A stretch of 64,000 nucleotides of DNA from an uncultured Oscillospiraceae bacterium (GCA_905192745.1 CAJJLZ010000013.1:1-64000); one strand, 5' to 3'. Positions 17,892 through 25,768 are shown, counted from the stretch's first letter. A program made the numbers and translations. Notes: a model not told the origin generated them from the letters alone.

Positions 17892-18605
17892 ATGGCCGAA
17901 CTGATCCGTATTACCGATATGTACAAAATCTATAACCCCGGCCCAAACGAAGTGCGGGCGCTGGACGGGGTTTCCCTCACGGTGGACGAGGGCGAGTTCG
18001 TTGCGATCGTCGGCCATTCCGGTTCGGGAAAATCCACCCTGATGAACATGCTGGGCTGTCTGGATACGCCCACCACCGGCGAATACTTTCTCGAGGGAAA
18101 AAACGTCGCCCAGTTGTCGGACGACGAGTTGTCCGACATCCGCAACCGGCATATCGGCTTTATTTTTCAGGGCTTCAACCTCATCCCCAGCCTGAACGCG
18201 CTGGAAAATGTGGAACTGCCCCTGATCTACCGCGGGATGCCGAAGGACGAGCGGCAGAAAATCGCTGCTGAAAGCCTGACCCGGGTGGGGCTGGAGCATC
18301 GGATCCGTCACCGGCCGGCCGAAATGTCGGGCGGCCAGCAGCAGCGGGTTGCGATCGCCCGCGCCATCGCCGCCCGTCCCCCCATCATTCTGGCGGACGA
18401 GCCGACCGGCAATCTGGACACCGCCTCGGGCAGCGACGTGATGCAGATTCTCCGGGAGCTGAACGCGGAAGGCCGCACGGTCATCCTGATTACTCACGAC
18501 AATGAGATCGCCGCCACTGCGAAACGGATTGTCCGCATTCAGGACGGCCGGATTGTGACGGATGAGCCGAACGTTCCTTCCCCTCTTCCGATAAACGCGG
18601 AATAG
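17892..18605 (+). CDS. ABC transporter ATP-binding protein (MacB/LolD/FtsE-like)
   Basis: I chose ATG 17892 (MAELIRITDMYKIYN) behind AAAAGGA; the frame is open upstream but that extension is Arg/Gly-rich and unlike the family. The 237-residue ATPase has Walker A GHSGSGKSTL, Q-loop FIFQGFNLIPSLNALENV, signature MSGGQQQRVAIARA, Walker B IILADEPTGNLD and H-loop LITHD. This subfamily energises FtsX/MacB-type permeases. No permease gene is adjacent: the next gene is convergent. It is either an orphan or works with a distant partner. Confidence 0.9.
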   Translation: MAELIRITDMYKIYNPGPNEVRALDGVSLTVDEGEFVAIVGHSGSGKSTLMNMLGCLDTPTTGEYFLEGKNVAQLSDDELSDIRNRHIGFIFQGFNLIPSLNALENVELPLIYRGMPKDERQKIAAESLTRVGLEHRIRHRPAEMSGGQQQRVAIARAIAARPPIILADEPTGNLDTASGSDVMQILRELNAEGRTVILITHDNEIAATAKRIVRIQDGRIVTDEPNVPSPLPINAE

Positions 18606-18630
18606 AATACGCTGTAAATGACCGCACAAC

Positions 18631-18668
18631 GGAGGGGCAGGGATGGATTCATCCCCGCCCCCTCTCAA
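18631..18668. terminator. Terminator between convergent ABC ATPase and HEPN genes
   Basis: GAGGGGCAGGGAT (18631 onward) pairs with ATCCCCGCCCCCTC, followed by AATTTT on the plus strand. It ends the ATPase transcript. A T-tract on the minus side is less clear. Confidence 0.65.
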
Positions 18669-18678
18669 TTTTCCTCTT

Positions 18679-19107
18679 TTATTCCCCTTCCATCGCCGTT
18701 TCGCCGTACAGTTCCGTGCAGACGAAATCGTACAGTTCCCTCGCAATCCCGCAAATCTCCCCTACCCGTTCCTCGGAAAGGCGCAGGTCAATATCCGAGG
18801 GATACCGCGTTTCGATATACAGCCGGTTCAGCCGGGTGGTGTCGTTCAGCCAGCGGGAAAAGCCGCGGTTATGCTTCATCGCCTGCCGGCAGAGCCAGGT
18901 CAGGTTGTGGCCGTCCACCAGCACCCCCGTCCGGTCGATCAGATAAGCCTTCAGCGCTTTTTCCATCCCCTGCTGGCAATGAAAAGCCGCGACCTCCACG
19001 CATTGCCCCTGCTCCAGCAGAAGGCGCGCGGCCAGCAGGTCTCCGGCGGCAATTTCCAGCCAGTCGAAAAATTTCCGGCTGTCTCCGGAATGTCTAGTCG
19101 GCCGCAT
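18679..19107 (-). CDS. HEPN domain protein (partner of nucleotidyltransferase-like protein)
   Basis: I chose ATG 19107 (MRPTRHSGDSRKFFDWLEIA), which overlaps the upstream gene by 14 nt. The 142-residue all-helical protein matches the HEPN (PF05168) layout: DWLEIAAGDLLAARLLLEQ, then AAFHCQQGMEKALKAYLI, HNLTWLCRQAM and a C-terminal RYPSDIDLRLSEERV. HEPN proteins encoded with MNT nucleotidyltransferases are often toxin/antitoxin pairs in which the HEPN partner is an RNase. The canonical R-x4-6-H is not obvious here, so RNase activity is uncertain. Confidence 0.78.
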   Translation of the reverse strand: MRPTRHSGDSRKFFDWLEIAAGDLLAARLLLEQGQCVEVAAFHCQQGMEKALKAYLIDRTGVLVDGHNLTWLCRQAMKHNRGFSRWLNDTTRLNRLYIETRYPSDIDLRLSEERVGEICGIARELYDFVCTELYGETAMEGE

Positions 19108-19399
19108 ACAGCACCCTCCCCGTATCCCGGATATGCCGGGCAAAGCTCAGTTCGGTGCCCAACAGAAGCCGCCATTCCTCCTCCGTATATACCAGCAGGT
19201 CAAACGGTAGCTCGGATTCCAGCTCCGCATACAGGCGTCCCTCCGCCTCCCGCGCATCCCCCGACGGGACGATAACACAGAGCTTGACGGCGGTAAGCGC
19301 CCCGTCGGGACTGGTTTTCTGGTGAAAAACGTAGATTTTTTTCGGCGCGCAGAGACGCACAATATCATCCCGCAGCGCTGAGAGTAACGGCGATCCCAT
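19094..19399 (-). CDS. Degenerate MNT-type nucleotidyltransferase-like protein
   Basis: The 101-residue product starts at ATG 19399 after AAGGAGG. The strand order IYVFHQKTSPDGALTAVKLCVIV mimics the polymerase-beta-like core. Where active MNT proteins have a GSxARG motif and an SDIDL aspartate pair, this protein has FHQKTS and AVKLCV, so both catalytic elements are missing. Its coupling to a HEPN gene (14-nt overlap) supports the MNT assignment. It probably acts as a binding partner or antitoxin and not as an enzyme. Confidence 0.62.
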   Translation of the reverse strand: MGSPLLSALRDDIVRLCAPKKIYVFHQKTSPDGALTAVKLCVIVPSGDAREAEGRLYAELESELPFDLLVYTEEEWRLLLGTELSFARHIRDTGRVLYAAD

Positions 19400-19517
19400 T
19401 TTCCGGCCTCCTTATCCTCGTACCGATTGCATGAATTTCATACCGGCCTTTGCCGGCGGCGGACCTTTCCGCGAAGCGGCGAAAAGTCAAAGACACCGCC
19501 GCGTTTCCCCAAAACAT

Positions 19518-19523
19518 AGTATA
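19518..19523 (-). promoter_or_regulatory. Extended -10 promoter for the HEPN/MNT pair
   Basis: The minus strand reads TGCTATACT, an extended -10 (TGn plus TATACT at 19518-19523) about 120 bp before the MNT start. No good -35 is present at 17 bp. Confidence 0.45.
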
Positions 19524-19555
19524 GCATAAATCCGCAGGAAAAACAGCGGCGGGAA

Positions 19556-19585
19556 TTGACAAAGCCCCGGACCATGGTGTACACT
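19556..19585 (+). promoter_or_regulatory. Candidate promoter of the tRNA-Arg gene
   Basis: TTGACA (19556-19561), 18-bp spacer, TACACT (19580-19585), about 115 bp before the mature tRNA 5' end. Confidence 0.5.
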
Positions 19586-19703
19586 GTCGGTTGTACCGGC
19601 TGTTTTTCCACCCGCTTCCACAGTTGGATGGCCCCGGCAAGGCCCTTCCGGGATTATAACGGAACAGTCCTTTGTAAAACGGAATATTTTTTCTATATGC
19701 TAT

Positions 19704-19778
19704 GCCCCCGTAGTTAAATGGATATAACAAACCCCTCCTAAGGGTTAGTTGTGAGTTCGATTCTCGCCGGGGGTGCCA
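19704..19778 (+). tRNA. tRNA-Arg (anticodon CCU)
   Basis: The cloverleaf folds: acceptor GCCCCCG with CGGGGGT, anticodon arm AACCC-CTCCTAA-GGGTT giving anticodon CCT, T-arm with GTTCGATTC, discriminator G and encoded CCA (19776-19778). 75 nt. It reads AGG arginine codons. A terminator follows 9 bp later, so it is a single-gene unit. Confidence 0.95.
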
Positions 19779-19787
19779 AAGAACCGA

Positions 19788-19826
19788 CGCCGCAAGCCGC
19801 TTTTCGTGGTTTGCGGCGCTTTTTTG
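19788..19826 (+). terminator. Intrinsic terminator of tRNA-Arg
   Basis: An 11-bp stem (19788-19798 with 19808-19818, one G-U) is followed by CTTTTTTG. Confidence 0.88.
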
Positions 19827-19829
19827 TCA

Positions 19830-20403
19830 TCCATTTCCCTGTGTTTGGCAATTCTCTTTTGAGAGAGTATCTATTCGTTTTTATTGTATGCGCGGCTTTT
19901 TGCGTACGCAGATATCTCCCCGCCCGGCTTAAAACGCAGTCTCTGCGCAATTCATTGAAATATCTTCCAACGCATGCTATCATGACACTAAAATACGCAT
20001 TCCATTTCATACCTTATCAAAACAGAAACAGAGGTTTATGATCTGGAAGTCTTTAAAGCCCGGATGGCGGCCGGACACTGCTGTCCCTGACCCAGCAAGA
20101 ATTCCAACAGCCTCTCTGTCTATGATATTGAATTGGAGAATGGCTTCCGCGGCCTTCGGAAAATGGAAAAAGAAAAACAAAACGGTATCCCTCGCATTCT
20201 TTTCTCCTGTCCGCCAAAGCGAGCTTGCCATAATAAAAGAGACGGCCGAAGCTCTCTGGAATGACCTTTCGAAAATCGAGGTTATGGCGTGACCTGTAAG
20301 GCGAAAAGGACCGCCGCTCCAAACGGGGCCGTACCGACGCCTCCTTGCGGAATACATGTTTTGATAAGCCGCTTTCACCGCCGGAGCCTTCTCTTCCCGG
20401 AGA
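19830..20403. other. Gene-free, relatively AT-rich segment downstream of tRNA-Arg
   Basis: About 570 bp without a convincing gene. Short open frames on both strands lack ribosome sites and family features. Base composition is lower in G+C than the neighbours, especially 19840-20040. It may be decayed DNA left at a tRNA-adjacent site, but I found no repeat of the tRNA 3' end that would mark an integration. Confidence 0.45.
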
Positions 20404-21405
20404 TCATCTCAGGTCGGCGATCAGGCGGGGAATATCCCGCTTCTCCGTCTCATAGGCCCTTTCCAGACGACCGGCCGCGTCCATGCGCTCCAGCACCGAC
20501 GAATCGCCCGTGGCATTGAATTTCAGCAGGATCATCCGCAGCTTATCCATCTCCAGCGTCCAAGTCCGGCAGCGGGCTTCATGCTCTTTGCCATGCATAA
20601 GTCGTCCCTGCTCCGCAAGATACGCGACGCTGTTTTCCAGCAGGCGCTTATGATAGTATATCAGATGAAACGCGGTGCGAATTACCGCCGGCGTGCCGTT
20701 TGCCGCGGTATCCCGGATATACCGCGCGAGCGCGGGGTATACCTCCACTCCGTACACATAGTCGGTGCGGTACTGCGGCAGTCCGGGATACAGATCCGCG
20801 CTGGTGATCCCGCTTTCCCCCCGGACATAGCTGCCGAGGTCCCGCGCGTATTTGTCCATTTCAAACGCAAAGGCGGCGTCCCGAAACTCCAGAAGATCCA
20901 CTCCCTGCAGGTAATCCCCCGCATCCAGCCCCTCCAGATGGCCGGTATCCAGCTCTTCCCGGGTACAGTTCAGCCGTTCATAATGGAACTGAAAATCCCG
21001 GAAATACAGGGTATCGCCGTCATATCCATAAAGGAACATATCGTGCGGGAAATGCCGCGGGTCGTTGAGAGCGGACAGATAAAACCGATCATACCGGCAA
21101 AAGGCGTACAAGCCCTGATCAAGGGAATCGGTGATAAAATCGGAAAACCGCTTCCAATGGCTCCGGATCAGCGCATGGGGCACGTTGTGCCGGACAATCC
21201 ACGGGCAGTTGTTCCAGATATCCACCTTAAGAAAATCCGCGGTATAATTGGTATACATCTCCCGATGGCAGTATATCTGTTTGTAATTGTTGTGAATCCA
21301 GGGCATGACCTCCTCCCGTCTGGTCAGCAGGATGGAAAACAGCGCCGCATCCTGAGGATAATATGGGCTCTCCGGATCAGCGGTCGGCAAAATGGTTTTC
21401 GCCAT
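20404..21405 (-). CDS. Conserved hypothetical protein, possibly BtrH N-terminal/papain-like fold
   Basis: The 333-residue soluble protein starts at ATG 21405 behind GGGAGGG. I do not recognise it firmly. The order of elements, PWIHNNYKQIYCHR near the N-terminus, SLDQGLYAFCRYDRFY, then HDMFLYGYDGDTLYFRDFQF and LNCTREELDTG, resembles a family seen beside peptide-biosynthesis genes and related to the BtrH N-terminal (papain-like) domain. The C-terminal third is helical with a charged tail. It is monocistronic here, and no biosynthetic genes are nearby. Confidence 0.55.
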   Translation of the reverse strand: MAKTILPTADPESPYYPQDAALFSILLTRREEVMPWIHNNYKQIYCHREMYTNYTADFLKVDIWNNCPWIVRHNVPHALIRSHWKRFSDFITDSLDQGLYAFCRYDRFYLSALNDPRHFPHDMFLYGYDGDTLYFRDFQFHYERLNCTREELDTGHLEGLDAGDYLQGVDLLEFRDAAFAFEMDKYARDLGSYVRGESGITSADLYPGLPQYRTDYVYGVEVYPALARYIRDTAANGTPAVIRTAFHLIYYHKRLLENSVAYLAEQGRLMHGKEHEARCRTWTLEMDKLRMILLKFNATGDSSVLERMDAAGRLERAYETEKRDIPRLIADLR

Positions 21406-21522
21406 GCAGGCACCCTCCCTTCGCGGCGGTATGCCGCGCTTTCTGTTTTCCGTATATTACCATAGATTCCGACAAATTACAACCACCGCCCAAGTCTCCT
21501 CCATGTCGAATTCCCCTACGAC

Positions 21523-21726
21523 GTGAAAGAGGAATTCGGAAAGGGCCGGGTACCGGTTTCCGCTACCTTTGACGGGGAACCGTACGACGGCAGTTTGGTG
21601 AGAATGGGTACTCCGGGCCATATTCTCGGCCTGCGGAAGGATATCCGGACAAAAATCGGGAAACAGCCGGGGGATACCGTCGCCGTCCGGCTGTGGGAAA
21701 GGGATCCCGCCGCCGGAAAAAAATAA
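21523..21726 (+). CDS. DUF1905 domain protein, apparently 5'-truncated
   Basis: From GTG 21523 the frame reads 67 residues including RVPVSATFDGEPYDGSLVRM, GHILGLRKDIRTKIGKQPGD and TVAVRLWERD, the characteristic C-terminal two-thirds of a DUF1905 beta-barrel. The preceding codons (HVEFPYD, 21502-21522) also match the family, but a stop at 21463-21465 and the absence of any ATG or ribosome site show that the first 15-20 residues are missing. It is probably a fragment or pseudogene, although translation from GTG cannot be excluded. Confidence 0.5.
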   Translation: MKEEFGKGRVPVSATFDGEPYDGSLVRMGTPGHILGLRKDIRTKIGKQPGDTVAVRLWERDPAAGKK

Positions 21727-21734
21727 AGCCTTCC

Positions 21735-21770
21735 TCCCCGCGAAAGCCAGAGCTTTCGTGGGGGAGCTTT
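21735..21770 (+). terminator. Possible terminator after the DUF1905 remnant
   Basis: A 13-bp stem (21735-21747 with 21752-21764, wobbles included) is followed only by AGCTTTGCG, a poor T-tract. Confidence 0.4.
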
Positions 21771-21876
21771 GCGAATGCACGGCGTTCGTTTTTATAGGAA
21801 AAATATCCTTTTCAAAGGGATAAGCCGTCCCTCCACCGTCCATACTAGGGGCAGGAGATCAAAGGAGGTGAAGGAA

Positions 21877-22050
21877 ATGAGCCCGAAGGAACTGATGTAT
21901 ATTGAGGACGCGCTCGGCCACGAGAAATTCCTGAAAACCCAGTGTCAGGAAGCGGTACAGAACCTGCAGGACGGCGAGCTGAAGAACTGTGTACAGCAGC
22001 TGATGAACAAGCACCAGCAGCTGTTCGACAGCTTCTACCAGCTGGTGTAA
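21877..22050 (+). CDS. Small spore-coat-associated protein
   Basis: I chose ATG 21877 because a perfect AAAGGAGGTGAAGGAA precedes it. The 57-residue product (MSPKELMYIEDALGHEKFLK) is almost entirely helical and rich in Gln (TQCQEAVQNLQ, QQLMNKHQQLFDSF). This small partner is regularly found immediately upstream of CotF-type coat genes in clostridia. It would be made in the mother cell during sporulation; no clear sporulation-sigma promoter was identified. Confidence 0.75.
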   Translation: MSPKELMYIEDALGHEKFLKTQCQEAVQNLQDGELKNCVQQLMNKHQQLFDSFYQLV

Positions 22051-22101
22051 AACCGGCCCCCCTTATTTCAAAACCTTAATAACTGAAAAGGAGAGATCGC
22101 C

Positions 22102-22347
22102 ATGGACGACAAATGCCTGATGGAAAATATCCTGCTGACTACCAAAGGCGTCTGCGATTTATATCTGCACGGCGCCATTGAGTCCAACACCGCGAACGTG
22201 CATTCCGCATTCGATACCGCGCTGAAGGATTCTCTTACCATGCAGGACGATATCTATAAAAAAATGGCGGCCAAAGGCTGGTATCCGACCGAACAGGCGG
22301 AACAGCAGAAGCTGCAGCAGGTAAAGCAGAAATTCGCCAATCAATAA
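22102..22347 (+). CDS. Spore coat protein, CotF family
   Basis: The 81-residue product starts at ATG 22102 after AAAAGGAGAG. MDDKCLMENILLTTKGVCDLY, HGAIESNTANVHSAFDTALK and DDIYKKMAAKGWYPTEQAEQ give the helical CotF/ferritin-like signature, with the Trp-Tyr-Pro near the C-terminus. It is predicted to be a structural component of the endospore coat. It lies 51 bp downstream of its small partner, with one terminator after both. Confidence 0.85.
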   Translation: MDDKCLMENILLTTKGVCDLYLHGAIESNTANVHSAFDTALKDSLTMQDDIYKKMAAKGWYPTEQAEQQKLQQVKQKFANQ

Positions 22348-22390
22348 ACCGGGCGGGTCTTTCGTCTTCCCGGTCGCCGGCCTCGGAAAA

Positions 22391-22434
22391 CCGCGGCGGG
22401 AATGCATGACGCGTTCCCGCCGCGGCATTTTTTG
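22391..22434 (+). terminator. Intrinsic terminator after the coat genes
   Basis: A perfect 12-bp GC-rich stem (22391-22402 with 22414-22425) is followed by CATTTTTTTG. Confidence 0.9.
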
Positions 22435-22588
22435 TACATTTTCGGAGGGCCGGTCACCTTCCCTCCCGCCTGATCCCAAACAGAAAACCGGTTGGGAACC
22501 GCTTTTCCATCCATCCGAAACCGGATGGCTTGACAGGCGCCGTCTCCCGCGGTATGCTGAAACGGAAAAAGCTGTTGGAGGCGACATC

Positions 22589-23062
22589 ATGCGGGTCCTT
22601 CCCTTCCACTTCTACGATTCTTTTCCGCTGGACGACGGGGAAATTTATCTGCGTCTGCTGGAAACCGCGCCTCCGCAACCCGAAAAGGGCTTTGTCCCCA
22701 CCTACCGTTTCTCCATCGTCCGCCGGGCGGACGATGAGGCGGTGGGCCGCTGCGACCTGCGGGTCGGCTTCAATGAATCGCTGTTTTATGCCGGGAATAT
22801 CGGGTATCGGATTTTCGATCCCTTTCGCGGCAATCACTACGCGCTGAAGGCCTGCCGCCTGCTGCTGGAACTCGCGAAGAAGCACCGGATGCCGCAGGTG
22901 GTGATTACCTGCCGCCCGGATAACCTCCCCTCCCGCCGTACCTGTGAGGCGCTCGGCGCGCAGCTCGGCGGGATCGTGACGCTGCCTCCCGGCCATGAGC
23001 TCTACCGGGCGGGGGATCGTCAGGAATGCCGCTATATCCTGAATTTTGACGAATTTCGTTAA
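22589..23062 (+). CDS. GNAT family N-acetyltransferase
   Basis: I chose ATG 22589 (MRVLPFHFYDSFPLDDGEIY) behind TTGGAGG; the frame is open upstream across a terminator, which rules out the longer form. The 157-residue enzyme shows the RimJ/RimL-like pattern: DEAVGRCDLRVGF, GNIGYRIFDPFRGNHYALKA (acetyl-CoA site region), VVITCRPDNLPSRRTCEALG. The substrate is unknown; protein N-termini or small amines are typical. It is monocistronic between coat and spoVAE genes. Confidence 0.8.
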   Translation: MRVLPFHFYDSFPLDDGEIYLRLLETAPPQPEKGFVPTYRFSIVRRADDEAVGRCDLRVGFNESLFYAGNIGYRIFDPFRGNHYALKACRLLLELAKKHRMPQVVITCRPDNLPSRRTCEALGAQLGGIVTLPPGHELYRAGDRQECRYILNFDEFR

Positions 23063-23239
23063 GTCTCCGGCATCCCGGAATCCGATCCGCTTTCCTTTTC
23101 ATTTTTGCCGCCGCGTTTTCCGGTCGTTCATCGGGAAACCCCGGCCGGCAGTGAAAAAACGAACTGCGGAAATTTTTCCGTTTTTGGAATAAAACCCGAT
23201 CCGCCCGCAAAAGCTATTCCCAGAAAGGTTGGGTGGAGC

Positions 23240-23605
23240 ATGGATTTTTGGATGATTCTCAAAGCGTTTCTGGTTGGCGGCGCGATCTGCGTGATCGGTC
23301 AGCTGCTGATTGATTACACTTCGATGACCCCGGCCCGCATTTTAGTGCTGTTTGTCACCATGGGCGTGGTGCTGACCGCCGTCGGGCTGTATGAGCCTCT
23401 GGTGCAATTCGCGGGCGGCGGGGCGACCGTGCCGCTGACCGGCTTCGGCTATACTCTGGCCAAAGGGGTGCAGGAGGCCGTTAAGGAGCAGGGACTGCTC
23501 GGCGCTCTCACCGGGGGGATCACCGGCGCGGCCGGCGGAATCGCCGCCTCCATTTTTCTTGGATTTCTCTTTGCGCTGGTGGCCAAATCCGGCGACAAAT
23601 CCTGA
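23240..23605 (+). CDS. spoVAE: Stage V sporulation protein AE (SpoVAEb)
   Basis: I chose ATG 23240 after AAAGGTTGGGTGG. The 121-residue membrane protein has three to four helices and the family signatures GGAICVIGQLLIDYT, GLYEPLVQFAGGGATVPLTG and a Gly/Ala-rich LTGGITGAAGGIAASIFLGF. It is part of the SpoVA channel that loads dipicolinic acid into the forespore and releases it at germination. The usual partners spoVAC and spoVAD are not adjacent, so it is detached from the operon or an additional copy. Confidence 0.9.
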   Translation: MDFWMILKAFLVGGAICVIGQLLIDYTSMTPARILVLFVTMGVVLTAVGLYEPLVQFAGGGATVPLTGFGYTLAKGVQEAVKEQGLLGALTGGITGAAGGIAASIFLGFLFALVAKSGDKS

Positions 23606-23755
23606 GTTCCATACAGGCGGTGTCTCCGATTTTTCTCTCCGGTATGCCTTGCTTTAAGCCGGGGTTGCAATTTCCATATTTTTACTGTAATATAAAGAGG
23701 GCACGGTTTTCCACAAACCGGACGGCTCCCGTGGAAAAGAGAAAGGAGAATCACC

Positions 23756-24022
23756 ATGCAGAAAACGATTCGCAAACGGGTATACGACACCGAAACCGCG
23801 GAGCGCCTCTCCGTCTGCAACGTCAGTTACTTCGGTGATCCGGCCGGATACAGCGAAACCCTGTATCGCACGCCGGACGGGCACTATTTCCTCCACGGCG
23901 CAGGCGGCGAGGAATCCCCTTATAAAACCGAGCAGATTAAATCCCTGTCCGCCGCCAGCGCGGAAAAATGGCTTGCCGATCACGCCGGCCCCGCCGATCC
24001 CCCGGAATCGGCGGAAGAATAA
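23756..24022 (+). CDS. Small conserved hypothetical protein
   Basis: The 88-residue product starts at ATG 23756 after GAAAGGAG. The N-terminal RKRVYDTETAERLSVCNVSY and YSETLYRTPDGHYFLHGAGG resemble short clostridial proteins of unknown function that describe a gene's locus as 'TE-A' rich and soluble; no catalytic motif is visible. The C-terminus (SAASAEKWLADHAG) is helical and acidic. It may be accessory DNA. A bidirectional terminator follows. Confidence 0.65.
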   Translation: MQKTIRKRVYDTETAERLSVCNVSYFGDPAGYSETLYRTPDGHYFLHGAGGEESPYKTEQIKSLSAASAEKWLADHAGPADPPESAEE

Positions 24023-24054
24023 ACGAACAAACCACTTTTTCCGGGTTTTCACAG

Positions 24055-24089
24055 AAAAAAGCGGCTCAACAGATGTTGAGCCGCTTTTT
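24055..24089. terminator. Bidirectional terminator between convergent genes
   Basis: AAAAAAGCGGCTCAAC (24055 onward) and GTTGAGCCGCTTTTT form a 15-bp stem with AGAT loop, with A- and T-tracts on both sides. Confidence 0.93.
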
Positions 24090-24105
24090 GTCGTTTGTTT
24101 CTCAA

Positions 24106-25470
24106 TTACACAACCAAGGTAATAATGCGGATGGCGAACAACGCCGCACAAACATACATAACCGGATGGATATCGCGGAACTTACCGCAGATCAGCTTCA
24201 GGATAACCCAAGTCAGCATACCGAACATGATGCCGTTGGCGATGGAATAGGAGAAGGGCATCATGATAATCGCCATGAAGCCGCCCAGCACATCCGCCAT
24301 GTCGCCTTCGAACTTCATCTTCAGTATCGAGGACATCATCAGCAGGCCGACAAAAATCAGCGCCGGCGCCGTCGCGAAGCCCGGGATAGCGAGGAAAATC
24401 GGAGACAGGAAAAGCGCAAGGATAAACATCACCGCAGTGGTCAGCGCGGTCAGGCCGGTACGGCCGCCCTCCGCCACGCCGGCGGTACTTTCCACATAGC
24501 TGGTAACGGTCGAGGTGCCGAGGCAGGCGCCAGCGACGGTGCCGATCGCGTCCGACATCAGCGCGCGCCCGGCGCGGGGCAGATTCCCCTTTTCATCCAA
24601 CAGGTTGCCCTTGCTGGCAACGCCAACCAGCGTGCCGACCGTATCAAACAGATCGACAAAGAGAAACGAAAATACAATAACCGCAAAGTTCAGCACGTTC
24701 TTCGCTACATAGCCGAAATCGAACTTAAAGAAAGTAGGCGCCAGGGAAGGCGGGAGGAAACCGGATGCCGTAAAGCTCGGGAACACCGAGTACACGCCCG
24801 CCTCCACATCAACGGCATACCAGCCGATCAGTTCCGCGCCCATGCCAAGCACCCAAGTAATCAGAATGCCCCACAGGATAGCGCCCTTGACATTAAAATG
24901 ATGCATAATCGCGATTACCAGCAGACCTACCAGCGCGAGCACCATCGGCGCGCTCTTAAAGCTGCCGAGCGTTACAAGGGTAGAAGCGTCCGCGGCAATA
25001 ATATCCGCGCCTTCCAGACCGACGATCGTAATAAACAGGCCGATACCGGCGGTAATGCCATATTTCAGGTTCGCCGGAATAGAGTTTACCAGCGTTTCAC
25101 GGAACTTAAACAGAGACAGGACGATAAAAATAATGCCCTCCACCAGAATCGCGGTCAAGGCGACCTGCCACGGATTCTGAATGCCCTGCTTTGCAAGCTC
25201 CGTGCAGACCGTAAACGCGAAATACGCATTCAGGCCCATGCCGGAGGCCAACGCTACCGGGTAGTTCGCAAACACACCCATAATGATGGTCGCGAAGGCA
25301 GCCGAAACCGCTGTGGCGGTAAATACCGCGCCCGAATCCATGCCGGCCGCCGACAGCATGCTGGGATTGACGGCCAGAATATAGGCCATCGAAAGGAACG
25401 TTGTGATACCGGCAATTATTTCTGTCTTTACCGTGGTACCATGTTCCTTCAGTTTGAAGAACTTTTCCAT
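24106..25470 (-). CDS. NCS2-family purine (adenine/guanine/hypoxanthine) permease, AzgA type
   Basis: I chose ATG 25470 (MEKFFKLKEHGTTVKTEIIA) after GAGGAGG; the frame extends upstream across its promoter and is not used. The 454-residue protein has about 12-14 membrane segments. Signatures are TFLSMAYILAVNPSML, ALASGMGLNAYFAFTVC and LGTSTVTSYVESTAGVAEGG, typical of AzgA/PbuG purine:proton symporters. The 5' leader has a small hairpin (TCCCCG/CGGGGA) but no purine-riboswitch core. Likely a nucleobase salvage importer. Confidence 0.92.
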   Translation of the reverse strand: MEKFFKLKEHGTTVKTEIIAGITTFLSMAYILAVNPSMLSAAGMDSGAVFTATAVSAAFATIIMGVFANYPVALASGMGLNAYFAFTVCTELAKQGIQNPWQVALTAILVEGIIFIVLSLFKFRETLVNSIPANLKYGITAGIGLFITIVGLEGADIIAADASTLVTLGSFKSAPMVLALVGLLVIAIMHHFNVKGAILWGILITWVLGMGAELIGWYAVDVEAGVYSVFPSFTASGFLPPSLAPTFFKFDFGYVAKNVLNFAVIVFSFLFVDLFDTVGTLVGVASKGNLLDEKGNLPRAGRALMSDAIGTVAGACLGTSTVTSYVESTAGVAEGGRTGLTALTTAVMFILALFLSPIFLAIPGFATAPALIFVGLLMMSSILKMKFEGDMADVLGGFMAIIMMPFSYSIANGIMFGMLTWVILKLICGKFRDIHPVMYVCAALFAIRIITLVV

Positions 25471-25535
25471 GTTTTTCCTCCTCTTTTTTTCATATAAAAA
25501 CACGAATCCCCGTTTTCCGGGGAAATCCGTCTTTA

Positions 25536-25564
25536 AGTATAGAGGAAGAATAAGCAAAAATCAA
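25536..25564 (-). promoter_or_regulatory. Promoter of the purine permease gene
   Basis: Minus strand: TTGATT (25559-25564), 17-bp spacer, TATACT (25536-25541); leader of about 60 nt with a GC hairpin (about 25504-25530) before GAGGAGG. Confidence 0.75.
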
Positions 25565-25730
25565 GTTCCCGTACAAAGTTTGTTCATATTTTGTTGAAAA
25601 AATTGCCGTCGCACCGGTTTTCTGTTTTTTCGTTCCTGTTGTTCCTGTCATTTCCGTCGTTCCCGTGCGTCCTTTTTTCTGTTTTTCCAAACCCGTTTCC
25701 GTGGAAAACACCGCTTTCTGTCCGCCGAAA

Positions 25731-25768
25731 ATAAAAACGGCCGTGCAGACGGGGAATGTCTGCACGGC
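25731..25768 (-). terminator. Intrinsic terminator of the SOS-box-controlled gene
   Basis: Minus strand: perfect 11-bp stem (25758-25768 with 25740-25750) followed by CGTTTTTATTTTC. It lies about 120 bp past the stop at 25890. Between 25565 and 25730 is a T/C-rich stretch with imperfect GTTCCTGT-like repeats and no gene. Confidence 0.8.

Noticed and set aside
20038..20292. Short plus-strand open frame downstream of tRNA-Arg
   Set aside because: No ribosome site, no recognisable family, opposing frames equally open; treated as non-coding.
25471..25535. Possible purine riboswitch in the leader of the NCS2 permease gene
   Set aside because: The leader is only about 60 nt and shows a single small hairpin; the conserved three-way-junction core is absent.
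25621..25680. Imperfect GTTCCTGTT-type tandem repeats
   Set aside because: Short and irregular T/C-rich tract; not CRISPR-like and no functional signal seen.
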